Below, one piece after another: positions 16,289 to 23,963 of a DNA stretch of 64,000 nucleotides; positions within the stretch are counted from its first letter, which is position 1; each line of letters begins with the position of its first letter. The notes under the pieces are model-generated. The model saw only the letters and a list, made by a program, of their open reading frames with translations, was not told where the DNA came from and did no database searches. The translations under genes and the position numbers were made by a program. This DNA comes from an uncultured Bilophila sp. (GTDB lineage: Bacteria > Desulfobacterota > Desulfovibrionia > Desulfovibrionales > Desulfovibrionaceae). Location: contig CAJUHZ010000004.1 of assembly GCA_910585945.1 (NCBI GenBank), positions 1 through 64,000 on the forward strand, written 5' to 3'.

Positions 16289-16622
16289 TATTTCTTTTCC
16301 TAGCAATGTTTTTGCTCTTGACATTACTGGTTGGTGGAAAACTGAAACAAAACCATCAAAGATAATCCGAAAGCCTATTACTACACTCATAAAAATTACT
16401 GATACTAAAATTTATGGCGCTCAATACAAGGTGAAACTAAACACACAGAATAAAATTATACTTTTTATTGATAATAGTGACACTCCTTGTTCACTAGAAA
16501 AAGCTGACGAAAACTCCGTTATTTTTACTGATGGTTATGGTGAGAAAAAAAGATATGACCTTGTGACGCGTGATACCAAGCTTTCCAAGATGGAAGTAAA
16601 AAAACTTCTCGGTTTAGATTAG
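16251..16622 (+). CDS. Small exported protein of unknown function, antisense-overlapping trbL start
   Basis: 123 residues, AT-rich. It begins with a clear signal peptide (MKIIRLFIVLLFIISFPSNV, then FA). The mature part starts DITGWWKTETKPSKIIRK and has alternating short strands and charged turns, so it is probably a small periplasmic or surface protein. It is head-to-head with trbL (38-base antisense overlap of the two starts) and its stop overlaps the trbJ stop by three bases. The ribosome site is weak. Location and size would suit entry exclusion or immunity, but no family is recognised. Confidence 0.6.
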   Translation: MKIIRLFIVLLFIISFPSNVFALDITGWWKTETKPSKIIRKPITTLIKITDTKIYGAQYKVKLNTQNKIILFIDNSDTPCSLEKADENSVIFTDGYGEKKRYDLVTRDTKLSKMEVKKLLGLD

Positions 16623-17407
16623 AATGGATCAGGTTTGGAGGAAGTTCCGATCTTTTTCAGGAGCATACGTCTCTCATGTTCTTGGTCAAATTGCCCTTCT
16701 TTCTCCCGTTTCTCCTGGCTCGCCAGATCCGATTGAACCTTTGTTGCGATAAGTTCACGGAGTTGGCGGGCCTCCTGGATTTGCAGGGCCGCAAGCTGAT
16801 TCCCGGCCATGAGAGCTTTCTGTTGCCCGTCAGGGCTTGAAAGCAGTTCGTTGATGTAGCTTTCCAGTTCTCCGGATTCTTCCAGTTCCTGGAGTTGCCG
16901 GCCGGAAAGCTGGAACGTCGCGCGGGTGGAGTCGTCCACGCGCCGGCTCCAGTTGTCCCAACTGGTGCGGTAGCTCATGCCGCCTTCCGCAAGCAGGTTT
17001 CGGGGCAGACTGGCCAGATCTTTCAATTCGTCCTGAGTCTGGTACAGAGCGTCGAAAATCTTGCCGAGACCGGCCACATCATTCCGTATGGTGTTCAGGG
17101 CATTGGTGATCTTGCCGAAGCGCGACAACTCACAGGCGATCCGCTGAATGACGCTTGCCGGCAGCGCGGCCGTGTTCTGCACCATGTTGGCATACTGATC
17201 GATGTTCTGTTGCACCATTTGCAGTTGCGCGGCTGTTTGCTGAATGGATTCGTCGTACTCCCTGAGCAGCATCCTGAGTTGTTCGACACTGGTCGCCTTT
17301 TCGACAGCCTGCGTCATTTTCGTGCTGCAATTGGTGCAATAGACAGTCTTTGCGGACGCTTCCGCCGCAAGACAGAACAGGGCAAGGACAAGGCACAGCG
17401 TTTTCAT
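16619..17407 (-). CDS. trbJ: TrbJ/VirB5 pilus-associated protein
   Basis: 262 residues. A signal peptide (MKTLCLVLALFCLAAEASA) is followed by a mostly helical mature protein with a CTNCSTK motif. Long amphipathic helices include MLLREYDESIQQTAAQLQMV and LGKIFDALYQTQDELK, and the C-terminus is Gln/Glu-rich and coiled-coil-like. This matches TrbJ of P-type systems, related to VirB5 at the pilus tip. The start overlaps the trbE stop (CGATGA). Confidence 0.9.
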   Translation of the reverse strand: MKTLCLVLALFCLAAEASAKTVYCTNCSTKMTQAVEKATSVEQLRMLLREYDESIQQTAAQLQMVQQNIDQYANMVQNTAALPASVIQRIACELSRFGKITNALNTIRNDVAGLGKIFDALYQTQDELKDLASLPRNLLAEGGMSYRTSWDNWSRRVDDSTRATFQLSGRQLQELEESGELESYINELLSSPDGQQKALMAGNQLAALQIQEARQLRELIATKVQSDLASQEKREKEGQFDQEHERRMLLKKIGTSSKPDPF

Positions 17408-19848
17408 CGGATATTCCCCTCAAGATTGCGTTCCCTGAGCCAGATACGCGGCCATTCCGCGCCATGTTGCGTCCGCAACGTCCGGATCCGGGCAATGCTG
17501 TCCTTGTCCGAGACGCCGACAAAGGACAACGCCACAGGGCCAAGCCCAAGCTGGAAAAGTCTGCGGCCGGATGGATTGACCATGTAATAGTCGCGCTTGG
17601 GCACGGCATGGGCCAGAATGCCGATCTGGCGGTCATTGAGACCGCAGCCGCGATAAAAGGCGTATTCGTCGTCATCGCGCGCCTGCCTGTTCGGCAGGTA
17701 GATTTTCGTAGGGCAGGACTGCATCAGCACGTCCATGATGCCGCTGTTTCGGGCGTCGGAAAGGCTTTGCGTGGCGAGCACAACAGCGCAGTTCGCCTTG
17801 CGGAAGACTTTCAGCCATTCGCGGATCTTGTCCCGGAAGACCGGATGGCCGAGCATCACCCAGGCTTCATCAAGGATCAGCAGCGCCGGTTTGCCGTCCA
17901 GCGCCTTTTCGATGCGGTGGAACAGATAGCTCAGCACAGGGATCAGGTTGCGGTCGCCCTTTTTCATCAGTTCCTCCATCTCAAAGACCACAAAACGGGA
18001 GGAGCCGAGGGCGTCTGTTCTGGCATCCAGCAAATCTCCCATCGCGCCGCGTTGCGTGTACCAGGCCAGAGCCTGACGGAGGGTGAGATCCTGTACGGTA
18101 TCCATGAAATGCGAAAGCGTGCGCATGTGCTCCGGCTGGGTAGCCAACCCGGTCATGGCCTGGTGGATGGCCTCGCGGTGCGCGGGCAGCACGGTCAGGC
18201 CCTGGAGTTCCAGCAGGCTTTCGATCCAGGTTTCCGCCCAGGCCATTTCCGTGCTTCCCTCATCAATGCGCTGAAGCGGGGTGAAGCACAGGCTGTTTTC
18301 CGCGCCGATCTCGTAGTGATCGCCGCCCGTGGCGCTACAGAGCGGAAAAAGGGAATTGCCCTTGTCAAAAGCGAAGATCCGTCCCTGCTCATAGCGAAGG
18401 AACTGCGCGGCGATGGTGGCCAGAAGCGTGGATTTGCCGGAACCGGTGGGGCCGAAGATCAGCGTATGGCCAAGATCGCCGTCATGCAGATTGAACCAGA
18501 ACGGGGTGGAGCCTTCCGTCAGAAAGACCGCCAGCGGCGGCGAATCCGGCGGATAATAGGGACAGGGACAGACGGGACTGCCTGTCCAGACCGATTGCAG
18601 GGGGAGCAGATCGGCCAGATTCAGCGTGGTGATCAGCGGACGGCGGATGTTGGCGTAGCTGTTGCCGGGCAGACTGCCGAGCCAGGCTTCCAGGGCATTG
18701 ATGGATTCGATGCGGCAGCCGAAGCCTTGCGCCTGAATGACGCGGCGCAGTTCGCGGGCCTTGTCCTGGAGGACAGCAATATCCTCATCCATGAGCACGA
18801 TGGTCGATGAAAGGTAGCCCGCGCCGATCTGCCCGGACTGCACTTCAGCCCTGGCGTCTTCCGCGTCCTCCCGCATCCGCAGGGCGTCCCGGTTGACCTT
18901 GGCGTTCGGGTTGTTGAAAAACTGATCCATGAAGCCGAAAACGCGCTGATTCCACCCCTTGGCGTACATGGTGATTTCTTTTTCGGCGTCGTACTGATCC
19001 AGGCAGATGAAGCGCGTGGAATACCGCAGTTCAAAGGGCATGGCGTCCAGCGCCGCGAACATGGCCGGGCAGGACTCTTGCGGCAGCCCGTCCAGGGAAA
19101 GCACGGCCAGATGCCTTTTCTCCCCGCCGTCTTCCAGGCGCGGGACAAGGCCGCCAATCAGATCCCGACTGCCGATCAGCGCATCCAGATACATGGGCGC
19201 GGCAGGCACGCGCAGGGGCTGAAACACGCCGGAAACACAGGCTTGCAAATAGGCCAGCAGATCCGAGTGCGGAAACGGACTGTCGGAACTGTCATACAAC
19301 TCGTATTCTTCAAGCCTGGTCATGCCGAGCACGGCGGAGCAGCCATCTTCCAGTTCGAGCAGCGAATTTTTGAAGGTTTCCAGCCCCTTTTCCAGGGCGG
19401 ACATGGTTTCCACACCCACTTTGGCCGCGCCGGCCATTTTGGTCATGGCGTAGTTGGGCAGCCATGTGGCGGTCAGATACGTGGAGGTGCTGTGGCAGAC
19501 GCCCTTGGAACCGCTGAAGAACGCGCGACGTTCGTCCTCAATGGCCTGGGATACGGGATCGGAAAAGCGGGAGAGGGAAGCGTCCGGGTACGTCCGCTGT
19601 CTCATGCGGCAGGCGTCCACATGAAGCATCCAGCCTGTGCCGAGCCGGCATACGGCCTCACTGAACCGTTGCGAGACATAGGCAAGCTCGTCCGGCGTGG
19701 CGCTGGCCGTGTCCTCGCCGTGGATTTCCCAGGCGGCGAGAAAGGAGCCGTCCTTCTGGAGAATGATGCCCGGCTCGATCAACGCCGCATAGGTCAGCAG
19801 ATCGGGCAGCCCCTTGGCGTGAGAACGGAAATCCCGTAAATTCAGCAC
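17404..19848 (-). CDS. trbE: TrbE/VirB4 assembly ATPase
   Basis: 814 residues. The N-terminal half (about 1-440) is the VirB4/CagE domain (GTGWMLHVDACRMRQRTYP). The C-terminal AAA+ ATPase has Walker A FGPTGSGKSTLL at about 465-476 and Walker B PALLILDEAWVML near 665. KANCAVVLATQSLSDARNSG follows, a sensor-like motif typical of VirB4. It powers pilus assembly and substrate transfer at the inner membrane. In IncP plasmids trbE directly follows trbD; here some 12 kb of pilus and foreign genes separate them. Confidence 0.95.
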   Translation of the reverse strand: MLNLRDFRSHAKGLPDLLTYAALIEPGIILQKDGSFLAAWEIHGEDTASATPDELAYVSQRFSEAVCRLGTGWMLHVDACRMRQRTYPDASLSRFSDPVSQAIEDERRAFFSGSKGVCHSTSTYLTATWLPNYAMTKMAGAAKVGVETMSALEKGLETFKNSLLELEDGCSAVLGMTRLEEYELYDSSDSPFPHSDLLAYLQACVSGVFQPLRVPAAPMYLDALIGSRDLIGGLVPRLEDGGEKRHLAVLSLDGLPQESCPAMFAALDAMPFELRYSTRFICLDQYDAEKEITMYAKGWNQRVFGFMDQFFNNPNAKVNRDALRMREDAEDARAEVQSGQIGAGYLSSTIVLMDEDIAVLQDKARELRRVIQAQGFGCRIESINALEAWLGSLPGNSYANIRRPLITTLNLADLLPLQSVWTGSPVCPCPYYPPDSPPLAVFLTEGSTPFWFNLHDGDLGHTLIFGPTGSGKSTLLATIAAQFLRYEQGRIFAFDKGNSLFPLCSATGGDHYEIGAENSLCFTPLQRIDEGSTEMAWAETWIESLLELQGLTVLPAHREAIHQAMTGLATQPEHMRTLSHFMDTVQDLTLRQALAWYTQRGAMGDLLDARTDALGSSRFVVFEMEELMKKGDRNLIPVLSYLFHRIEKALDGKPALLILDEAWVMLGHPVFRDKIREWLKVFRKANCAVVLATQSLSDARNSGIMDVLMQSCPTKIYLPNRQARDDDEYAFYRGCGLNDRQIGILAHAVPKRDYYMVNPSGRRLFQLGLGPVALSFVGVSDKDSIARIRTLRTQHGAEWPRIWLRERNLEGNIR

Positions 19849-19876
19849 GGCAAAACTCCATGAAAAGAGGCAAAAA

Positions 19877-20313
19877 ATGAAAGATGCAGGCAGTCATAAA
19901 ATGAGCAGTACCGATATGACAAAGCAGGATCGCCTTTCCTTTCTGCTTTCCATGTATTCTTTGACAAGTTCACAGATCCATTCCTCACTGAACATACTTG
20001 CATCTATTGTAATTGTAGCCAATTCTGCCCTTTCCTTTACAGCCATCTCTCGTGGCTGGATAGGAATGTTCTCTGGAAGTATTGGCATATTTGTATTATC
20101 TCTTATATTTTATTGTTGTGCTGTATATTCAAATTTTAAATCAAAAAATATATTACATATATATTAAAAAATGATAGTTTTGAACTAAATAAAATAATTG
20201 ATGAAATTGAAAAACAATCAGATATTTTCTTGAAAAATATTTCATTATCTGTAATTTTATCAATTATGTTTTTTATTTTTATTGACATTACAATATATGA
20301 ACATATTCTATAA
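19877..20313 (+). pseudogene. AT-rich membrane protein with -1 frame change at A_AAA_AAT (module 2, plus strand)
   Basis: The ATG at 19877 has AGAGG six bases upstream and diverges from trbE by 28 bases. The first frame (96 residues) has two hydrophobic segments (LNILASIVIVANSALSF, FSGSIGIFVLSLIFYCC) and stops at 20165-20167. A -1 shift at the heptamer A_AAA_AAT (20143-20149, in the right phase for -1 slippage) continues through a helical part (FELNKIIDEIEKQSDIFLK) and a final membrane segment to 20313, about 145 residues in all. This may be programmed frameshifting or a simple lesion. It overlaps the converging gene at 20288 by 26 bases. Function unknown. Confidence 0.5.
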
Positions 20314-20629
20314 TTGTAAATAATGTTACTACTATAAATGAAAATATAAGAATTATGACAAATTTGAATTCAAAATCGATAGTATATCGCGCTTTATCTT
20401 TATAAGTTTTTATATTTGAAATTAGAAAAAATGAAATATATAACATTGCAATTGGAAACAATACATACATAAATATATATTTATAGTATATATAATTTAA
20501 AAAAAGCATTGATAATGTATATATAGCGATACAAAAAAGACATATCACGTGAGAAATAAAGTGTACTCTATTGAGTTTTTCGTCAGATATTTTGTCAGTA
20601 ATGTTTAAAAACATGGTAGATACTCCCAT
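20288..20629 (-). CDS. AT-rich four-helix membrane protein (module 2, minus strand)
   Basis: 113 residues, or 108 if translation begins at the ATG at 20614, which has GGGAG eight bases upstream. The first ATG sits one base after the pilT stop, so coupling to pilT is possible. Four hydrophobic segments fill most of the protein; the last is preceded by YTIDFEFKFVIILI, like the FEF-helix of the gene at 14674. It is extremely AT-rich compared with pilT. It converges with the broken plus-strand gene and overlaps it by 26 bases. No known family recognised. Confidence 0.5.
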   Translation of the reverse strand: MGVSTMFLNITDKISDEKLNRVHFISHVICLFCIAIYTLSMLFLNYIYYKYIFMYVLFPIAMLYISFFLISNIKTYKDKARYTIDFEFKFVIILIFSFIVVTLFTIIEYVHIL

Positions 20630-20630
20630 T

Positions 20631-21182
20631 TTACTTCTCAGCCAGTATGTTCTTCACATGCCCGTATACAGTCCGCGCATAGACACGTCCGCGTTCCGGG
20701 TTCGGCGTGTGGTAGGAGGCCACGGCCTTCCAGTTCAGCCCGTGCCGGCGAATCTCCTGAGCCAGAATCCACACCCCGATTCGGACGTTGGTGGCCGGTT
20801 CCAGCACCTGTTCCAGCGGCCAACGGTATTTCCTGATCCAATAGGCATTGACCTGCATGATCCCCACATCGAAGGAACGGCCGCTGTGCAGGGCAGTCCG
20901 CGCCAGACGCAGAGCCTTTTCCCTGGAGTCCGGCCGCACGTCTCTGCCGGAGAGATTCAGTATCCAGGGCCGACAGCCGGACTCTGTGCGGGCAATGGCC
21001 AGCGCCAGAGCTTTCGGCACCTGATAGCGGGCGCACGGCGCATCAAAGAGATGTTCCACGGCTTGTTGACGTTCCCGCAGGGTGTCGGCATGAGCCGGCG
21101 TGCAGCAGCAGAGAAACGCCAGAAGAATCAAGAGCGTGCCGGACTTGCAAAGGCGCTTGTTCAATGAATACAATGTTTGCAT
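20631..21182 (-). CDS. pilT: Lytic transglycosylase (PilT/VirB1 type)
   Basis: 183 residues from the ATG at 21182. A signal peptide (LLILLAFLCCCTPAHA) is followed by the SLT catalytic domain: YQVPKALALAIARTESGCRP supplies the catalytic Glu, FDVGIMQVNAYW the second motif, and NVRIGVWILAQEIRRHG with KAVASYHTPNPER the remainder. It cuts peptidoglycan to let the pilus or secretion channel through the wall. R64 PilT has the same role. An upstream in-frame ATG at 21197 lacks a ribosome site. Confidence 0.88.
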   Translation of the reverse strand: MQTLYSLNKRLCKSGTLLILLAFLCCCTPAHADTLRERQQAVEHLFDAPCARYQVPKALALAIARTESGCRPWILNLSGRDVRPDSREKALRLARTALHSGRSFDVGIMQVNAYWIRKYRWPLEQVLEPATNVRIGVWILAQEIRRHGLNWKAVASYHTPNPERGRVYARTVYGHVKNILAEK

Positions 21183-21208
21183 GACCTGTTCCCGCATGGA
21201 GAAAATGT

Positions 21209-21706
21209 ATGCGTTTTCGTGCCCCAAAAAGATTGAAATATATCCGTCATTCCCGTGCGCGCTCATCTTGTCTGAAACAAAAAAATGATGATTTTCAAAA
21301 CAAAAAACTGTTTCTTGAATCTGAGAAAAATACTTTTGAATCTATAAAACCCATTGCTATTATTATATTCACATTGAATACAGGAACACTTTCCATTCTT
21401 TTCAATTCATCAGAAAAAGATATACTATCAATTATAATTCTTTGAATTGGAATATTTATATCATCAGTTTTATTTTTATTTTATGTATCATATCTTAGAA
21501 AATCTGTTAAACATATCAATTCAAATTTTAAATTATATATAAAATTTCGTGAAAAGGCTCTTTTAATATTTCAAGAATCAATATACTCTTGTATAGTAAC
21601 ATTTGAATTTGTCCTTGCTATCTGGTTATGTATTCATTTTTCAGAAATTTATTCAAAAGTAATATCTATTATTCCTAATCAAGTAATACAATTTTTTCTA
21701 AAATAG
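21209..21706 (+). pseudogene. AT-rich membrane protein with in-frame TGA (module 3, plus strand)
   Basis: The ATG at 21209 has GGAG seven bases upstream and diverges from pilT by 27 bases. Reading continues for 78 residues to a TGA at 21443-21445, then goes on in the same frame for another 86 codons to TAG at 21706 (about 165 codons in all). Hydrophobic segments lie on both sides of the stop (SIKPIAIIIFTLNTGTLSIL; IGIFISSVLFLFYVSYL; VTFEFVLAIWLCIHF). Plan and length match the broken genes of modules 1 and 2. It overlaps the converging gene at 21675 by 32 bases. Probably a decaying gene, but the intact downstream frame makes the event recent or the stop functional. Confidence 0.5.
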
Positions 21707-21929
21707 CATATATTATACATATACTAATAATTATAAAACATGTTATTAAAAGTAATATGCTGAATGTAATACAAAAAGATTCTACAAAATTAGAAATTTC
21801 TGTAAATATATCTGTATGTTCAAGTTCATTTTCCTGTATCGGTTCCACCCGCACGGGGATAAAGAGGATTAGAGAGCGACGTTTTCTATTCCGAGGACGA
21901 AACCAGCGATTATGATTGCGCATCTTCAT
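21675..21929 (-). CDS. Small AT-rich protein with C-terminal membrane helix (module 3, minus strand)
   Basis: 84 residues. The ATG at 21929 overlaps the pilV stop (ATGA), so it is probably coupled to pilV translation. The N-terminus is very basic (RNHNRWFRPRNRKRRSLI). An acidic linker is followed by one long hydrophobic segment (ITFSILLLITCFIIISICII). Base composition changes sharply from the GC-rich pilV. It converges with the interrupted plus-strand gene. Function unknown; the layout is the same as at 14674-15141 and 20288-20629. Confidence 0.5.
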   Translation of the reverse strand: MKMRNHNRWFRPRNRKRRSLILFIPVRVEPIQENELEHTDIFTEISNFVESFCITFSILLLITCFIIISICIIYAILEKIVLLD

Positions 21930-23050
21930 TCCTGCTTCGCGCATGTGGTAAACACCATGATCCGGGCGTAATTGTCCGTTGGGTAGACCCAGCCGTCCGC
22001 GTCGCCCATGTTCTTGTCCGGCGTCTGCACGCGCAGATGCACCTGCCATTCGGCATCGGATACCGAAGTCGCCCAGGTCTGGAGAGAGGTCAGAGGCGGC
22101 GCTTGCGGCCCCGCTTCCGCAATGGACGGCGCGGTGTAAATGGCCGGGACAGTGCCGGTGGACGGCGCGCAAACCGGCTTCGGGATGCGTTCACCGTTGA
22201 CGGCCACGGAGGCGCTTTTGAACAGGGCTGAATTGCCGGAATCGCCAATGATCTCCAGCGAATGATTGCGGCAGATGTAGAGGCCGTGCACGCGATCCAG
22301 GAACACGCGCCCCTGTTCTTCATCAGCGGTGCAGGCTTCCGTGCCGATCTCCCGCTCCGTGAACTGGAGTTCGCCCACGCCGGTGATGGCGTGATCCGTC
22401 ATGTCCAGATTCGTTTGCATGGCGTTGAGGTCCGGGTTGCCCGGCACGGCCACGCGGTAGAGAAAATCCTGACCAAGCGCCGAGGCGTCGTAGGTGGACA
22501 ACGCGCCAAGATGTCCCGCGCCGGGCGAGGCAATGCCCAGGGAGGCGAAGTTGACGGCCCATCCGCCGCCGGCTCCATGCAGCGTCTCATCGCTTTGGCC
22601 GGGAATATCGCCTGCAGGGACATAGCCGCCGGCTCCGCCAAGCAAGGCGGCTGTGTACGGGATCACCACATTGGCGAACTTGCTTCCCGCATCCGCGCCG
22701 CGTCCCCCTGTGGTCAGCACCACGCCCTGAAGCTGGCCAGCTTCGGGCTGGCGCACATGAATCTGATATTCCTGCCCCCAGACGTTGCGCCGACTGAATC
22801 CCTCATACAGAAAGCCTTCAGAGATCAGCGTCTCAATGGTCACGCCCGGCCCTGATGTGGCGCTGGTCTGGGACAACAGCGTGTCCTGGTGCCGGCTGAC
22901 GTAGCCGCCGGCCGCCTGCGTCACATGCCGCAGATGATCGGCCGCAAGCCGTTGCTGTGTGGCCGTGTTGCCCTGCTCCCACAGGGAAACCATGCCGGGG
23001 ATCATCAGGATGGTGATGATCAGCGCGCCGATGGAATTCAGAATGGTCAT
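21926..23050 (-). CDS. pilV: PilV-like minor pilin/adhesin
   Basis: 374 residues with AAGGAGA before the ATG. The N-terminus (LNSIGALIITILMIPGMVSL) is a type IV pilin-like hydrophobic helix. NVWGQEYQIHVRQPEAGQL and the Gly-rich region with GVVLTTGGRGAD match the constant part of thin-pilus PilV. In R64 the C-terminus of PilV is exchanged by a shufflon and recognises recipient lipopolysaccharide. Here the gene ends in a single C-terminus (MVFTTCAKQE) with no cassette array next to it. The pilV stop overlaps the start of the next small gene. Confidence 0.85.
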   Translation of the reverse strand: MTILNSIGALIITILMIPGMVSLWEQGNTATQQRLAADHLRHVTQAAGGYVSRHQDTLLSQTSATSGPGVTIETLISEGFLYEGFSRRNVWGQEYQIHVRQPEAGQLQGVVLTTGGRGADAGSKFANVVIPYTAALLGGAGGYVPAGDIPGQSDETLHGAGGGWAVNFASLGIASPGAGHLGALSTYDASALGQDFLYRVAVPGNPDLNAMQTNLDMTDHAITGVGELQFTEREIGTEACTADEEQGRVFLDRVHGLYICRNHSLEIIGDSGNSALFKSASVAVNGERIPKPVCAPSTGTVPAIYTAPSIAEAGPQAPPLTSLQTWATSVSDAEWQVHLRVQTPDKNMGDADGWVYPTDNYARIMVFTTCAKQE

Positions 23051-23060
23051 GCCGTTCTCC

Positions 23061-23486
23061 TTACGCTTCCGTTACGCTGACGATGGAGCCGTTCGGCACA
23101 AAGGCCGGAACGGGTACAGGATGCCTCAGTACCGGCACGATCCGCCCCTGGTCAGCCAGCCCTACGGCCAGGCTCTCCCGAAAAAGCTGGCGCACGGCTT
23201 CCGCCTCTTGTGGCGAAGCCTCGCCGTAGACGTAGCAGAATCCGTCCTGAACGCGGGATCTCCAGGGGCGAAGCGCGCGCCAGCTTGTCGGAAGAGTGAG
23301 TGACGCAAGCGGAATTTCGCCGGAAAAGCCCCTGTTGGCCTGCACAAAGGAAAGAGCGGCCTTTCTGTATACGGCGTAATTCATGGCCACGATGCGGCGC
23401 GCCGCTTCCTCCGCCGAGAAGTCCGCCGGACGCTGCAACAGGGCCATGACGCCAAGCAGAAGCACAAGAACAGCAAGGGCTTTCAT
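23061..23486 (-). CDS. pilM: PilM-like thin pilus protein
   Basis: 141 residues. An N-terminal membrane anchor (MKALAVLVLLLGVMALL) is followed by a soluble domain with AMNYAVYRKAALSFVQANRG, SLTLPTSWRALRPW and VQDGFCYVYGEAS. Size and the pattern of a Phe/Tyr-rich strand after a Trp-Arg segment match PilM of R64-type pili, an inner-membrane protein. In R64 pilM sits between pilL and pilN; here it has moved between pilS and pilV. The ribosome site is weak, and the start is six bases after the pilS stop. Confidence 0.7.
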   Translation of the reverse strand: MKALAVLVLLLGVMALLQRPADFSAEEAARRIVAMNYAVYRKAALSFVQANRGFSGEIPLASLTLPTSWRALRPWRSRVQDGFCYVYGEASPQEAEAVRQLFRESLAVGLADQGRIVPVLRHPVPVPAFVPNGSIVSVTEA

Positions 23487-23491
23487 TGGAG

Positions 23492-23962
23492 TTACCGCGC
23501 CGTATAAGTGATGGTGTTGGTGTCGCCGCAGGCACTGGTGACGGCTGTGGCGTCGGAGGGATCGATTTCCCCTCCGTTCACGCTGATTCCGGCCCAGGCG
23601 TCAGCCTGAAAGCGCGCCAGTTGCGTGCAGTCCGTCTGCGGAACATTCGTCAGTTCAATGGAGAACGTGCCGCTGCTGGTGTCGGAGGTCAGCGTGATGT
23701 CGCCGCCCCAGGGATTGCGCAAGGAATCTCCTTTTACAAAGCTTTCCGGTACAATGCCGGCCCGGATCGCAACCTCGTTGTTCAAACCGTCGTAATTGGT
23801 GCCCGCAAAGAATTGTTGGGTCTGCATCCGCAGGATGATCAGATTTTCTTCCGCACTGGCCACGTTGCTTTTGGAGAACGCGGAATAGATGCCACCCGCA
23901 GCCCCTGCCAGAACGATAAGCCCGATGAGGATGCCGCCGAGAGCGCCGAGAATGTGTCCCAT
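23492..23962 (-). CDS. pilS: PilS major prepilin
   Basis: 156 residues from the ATG at 23962, chosen because GGAGG lies eight bases upstream; the frame could start at a TTG at 23977. A short leader (MGHILGALGG) precedes a hydrophobic helix (ILIGLIVLAGAAGGIYSAF) and SAEENLIILRMQTQQFF, as in type IVb pilins. A C-terminal Cys pair (TDCTQLA and SACGDTN) could form the usual pilin disulfide loop. The prepilin peptidase (PilU in R64) needed to process it is not in this window. Confidence 0.85.
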   Translation of the reverse strand: MGHILGALGGILIGLIVLAGAAGGIYSAFSKSNVASAEENLIILRMQTQQFFAGTNYDGLNNEVAIRAGIVPESFVKGDSLRNPWGGDITLTSDTSSGTFSIELTNVPQTDCTQLARFQADAWAGISVNGGEIDPSDATAVTSACGDTNTITYTAR

Positions 23963-23963
23963 G

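Noticed and set aside
21443..21445. TGA as a selenocysteine codon
   Set aside because: The context is a hydrophobic membrane protein with no redox motif, no convincing stem-loop was seen after the TGA, and sister genes are broken by other events.
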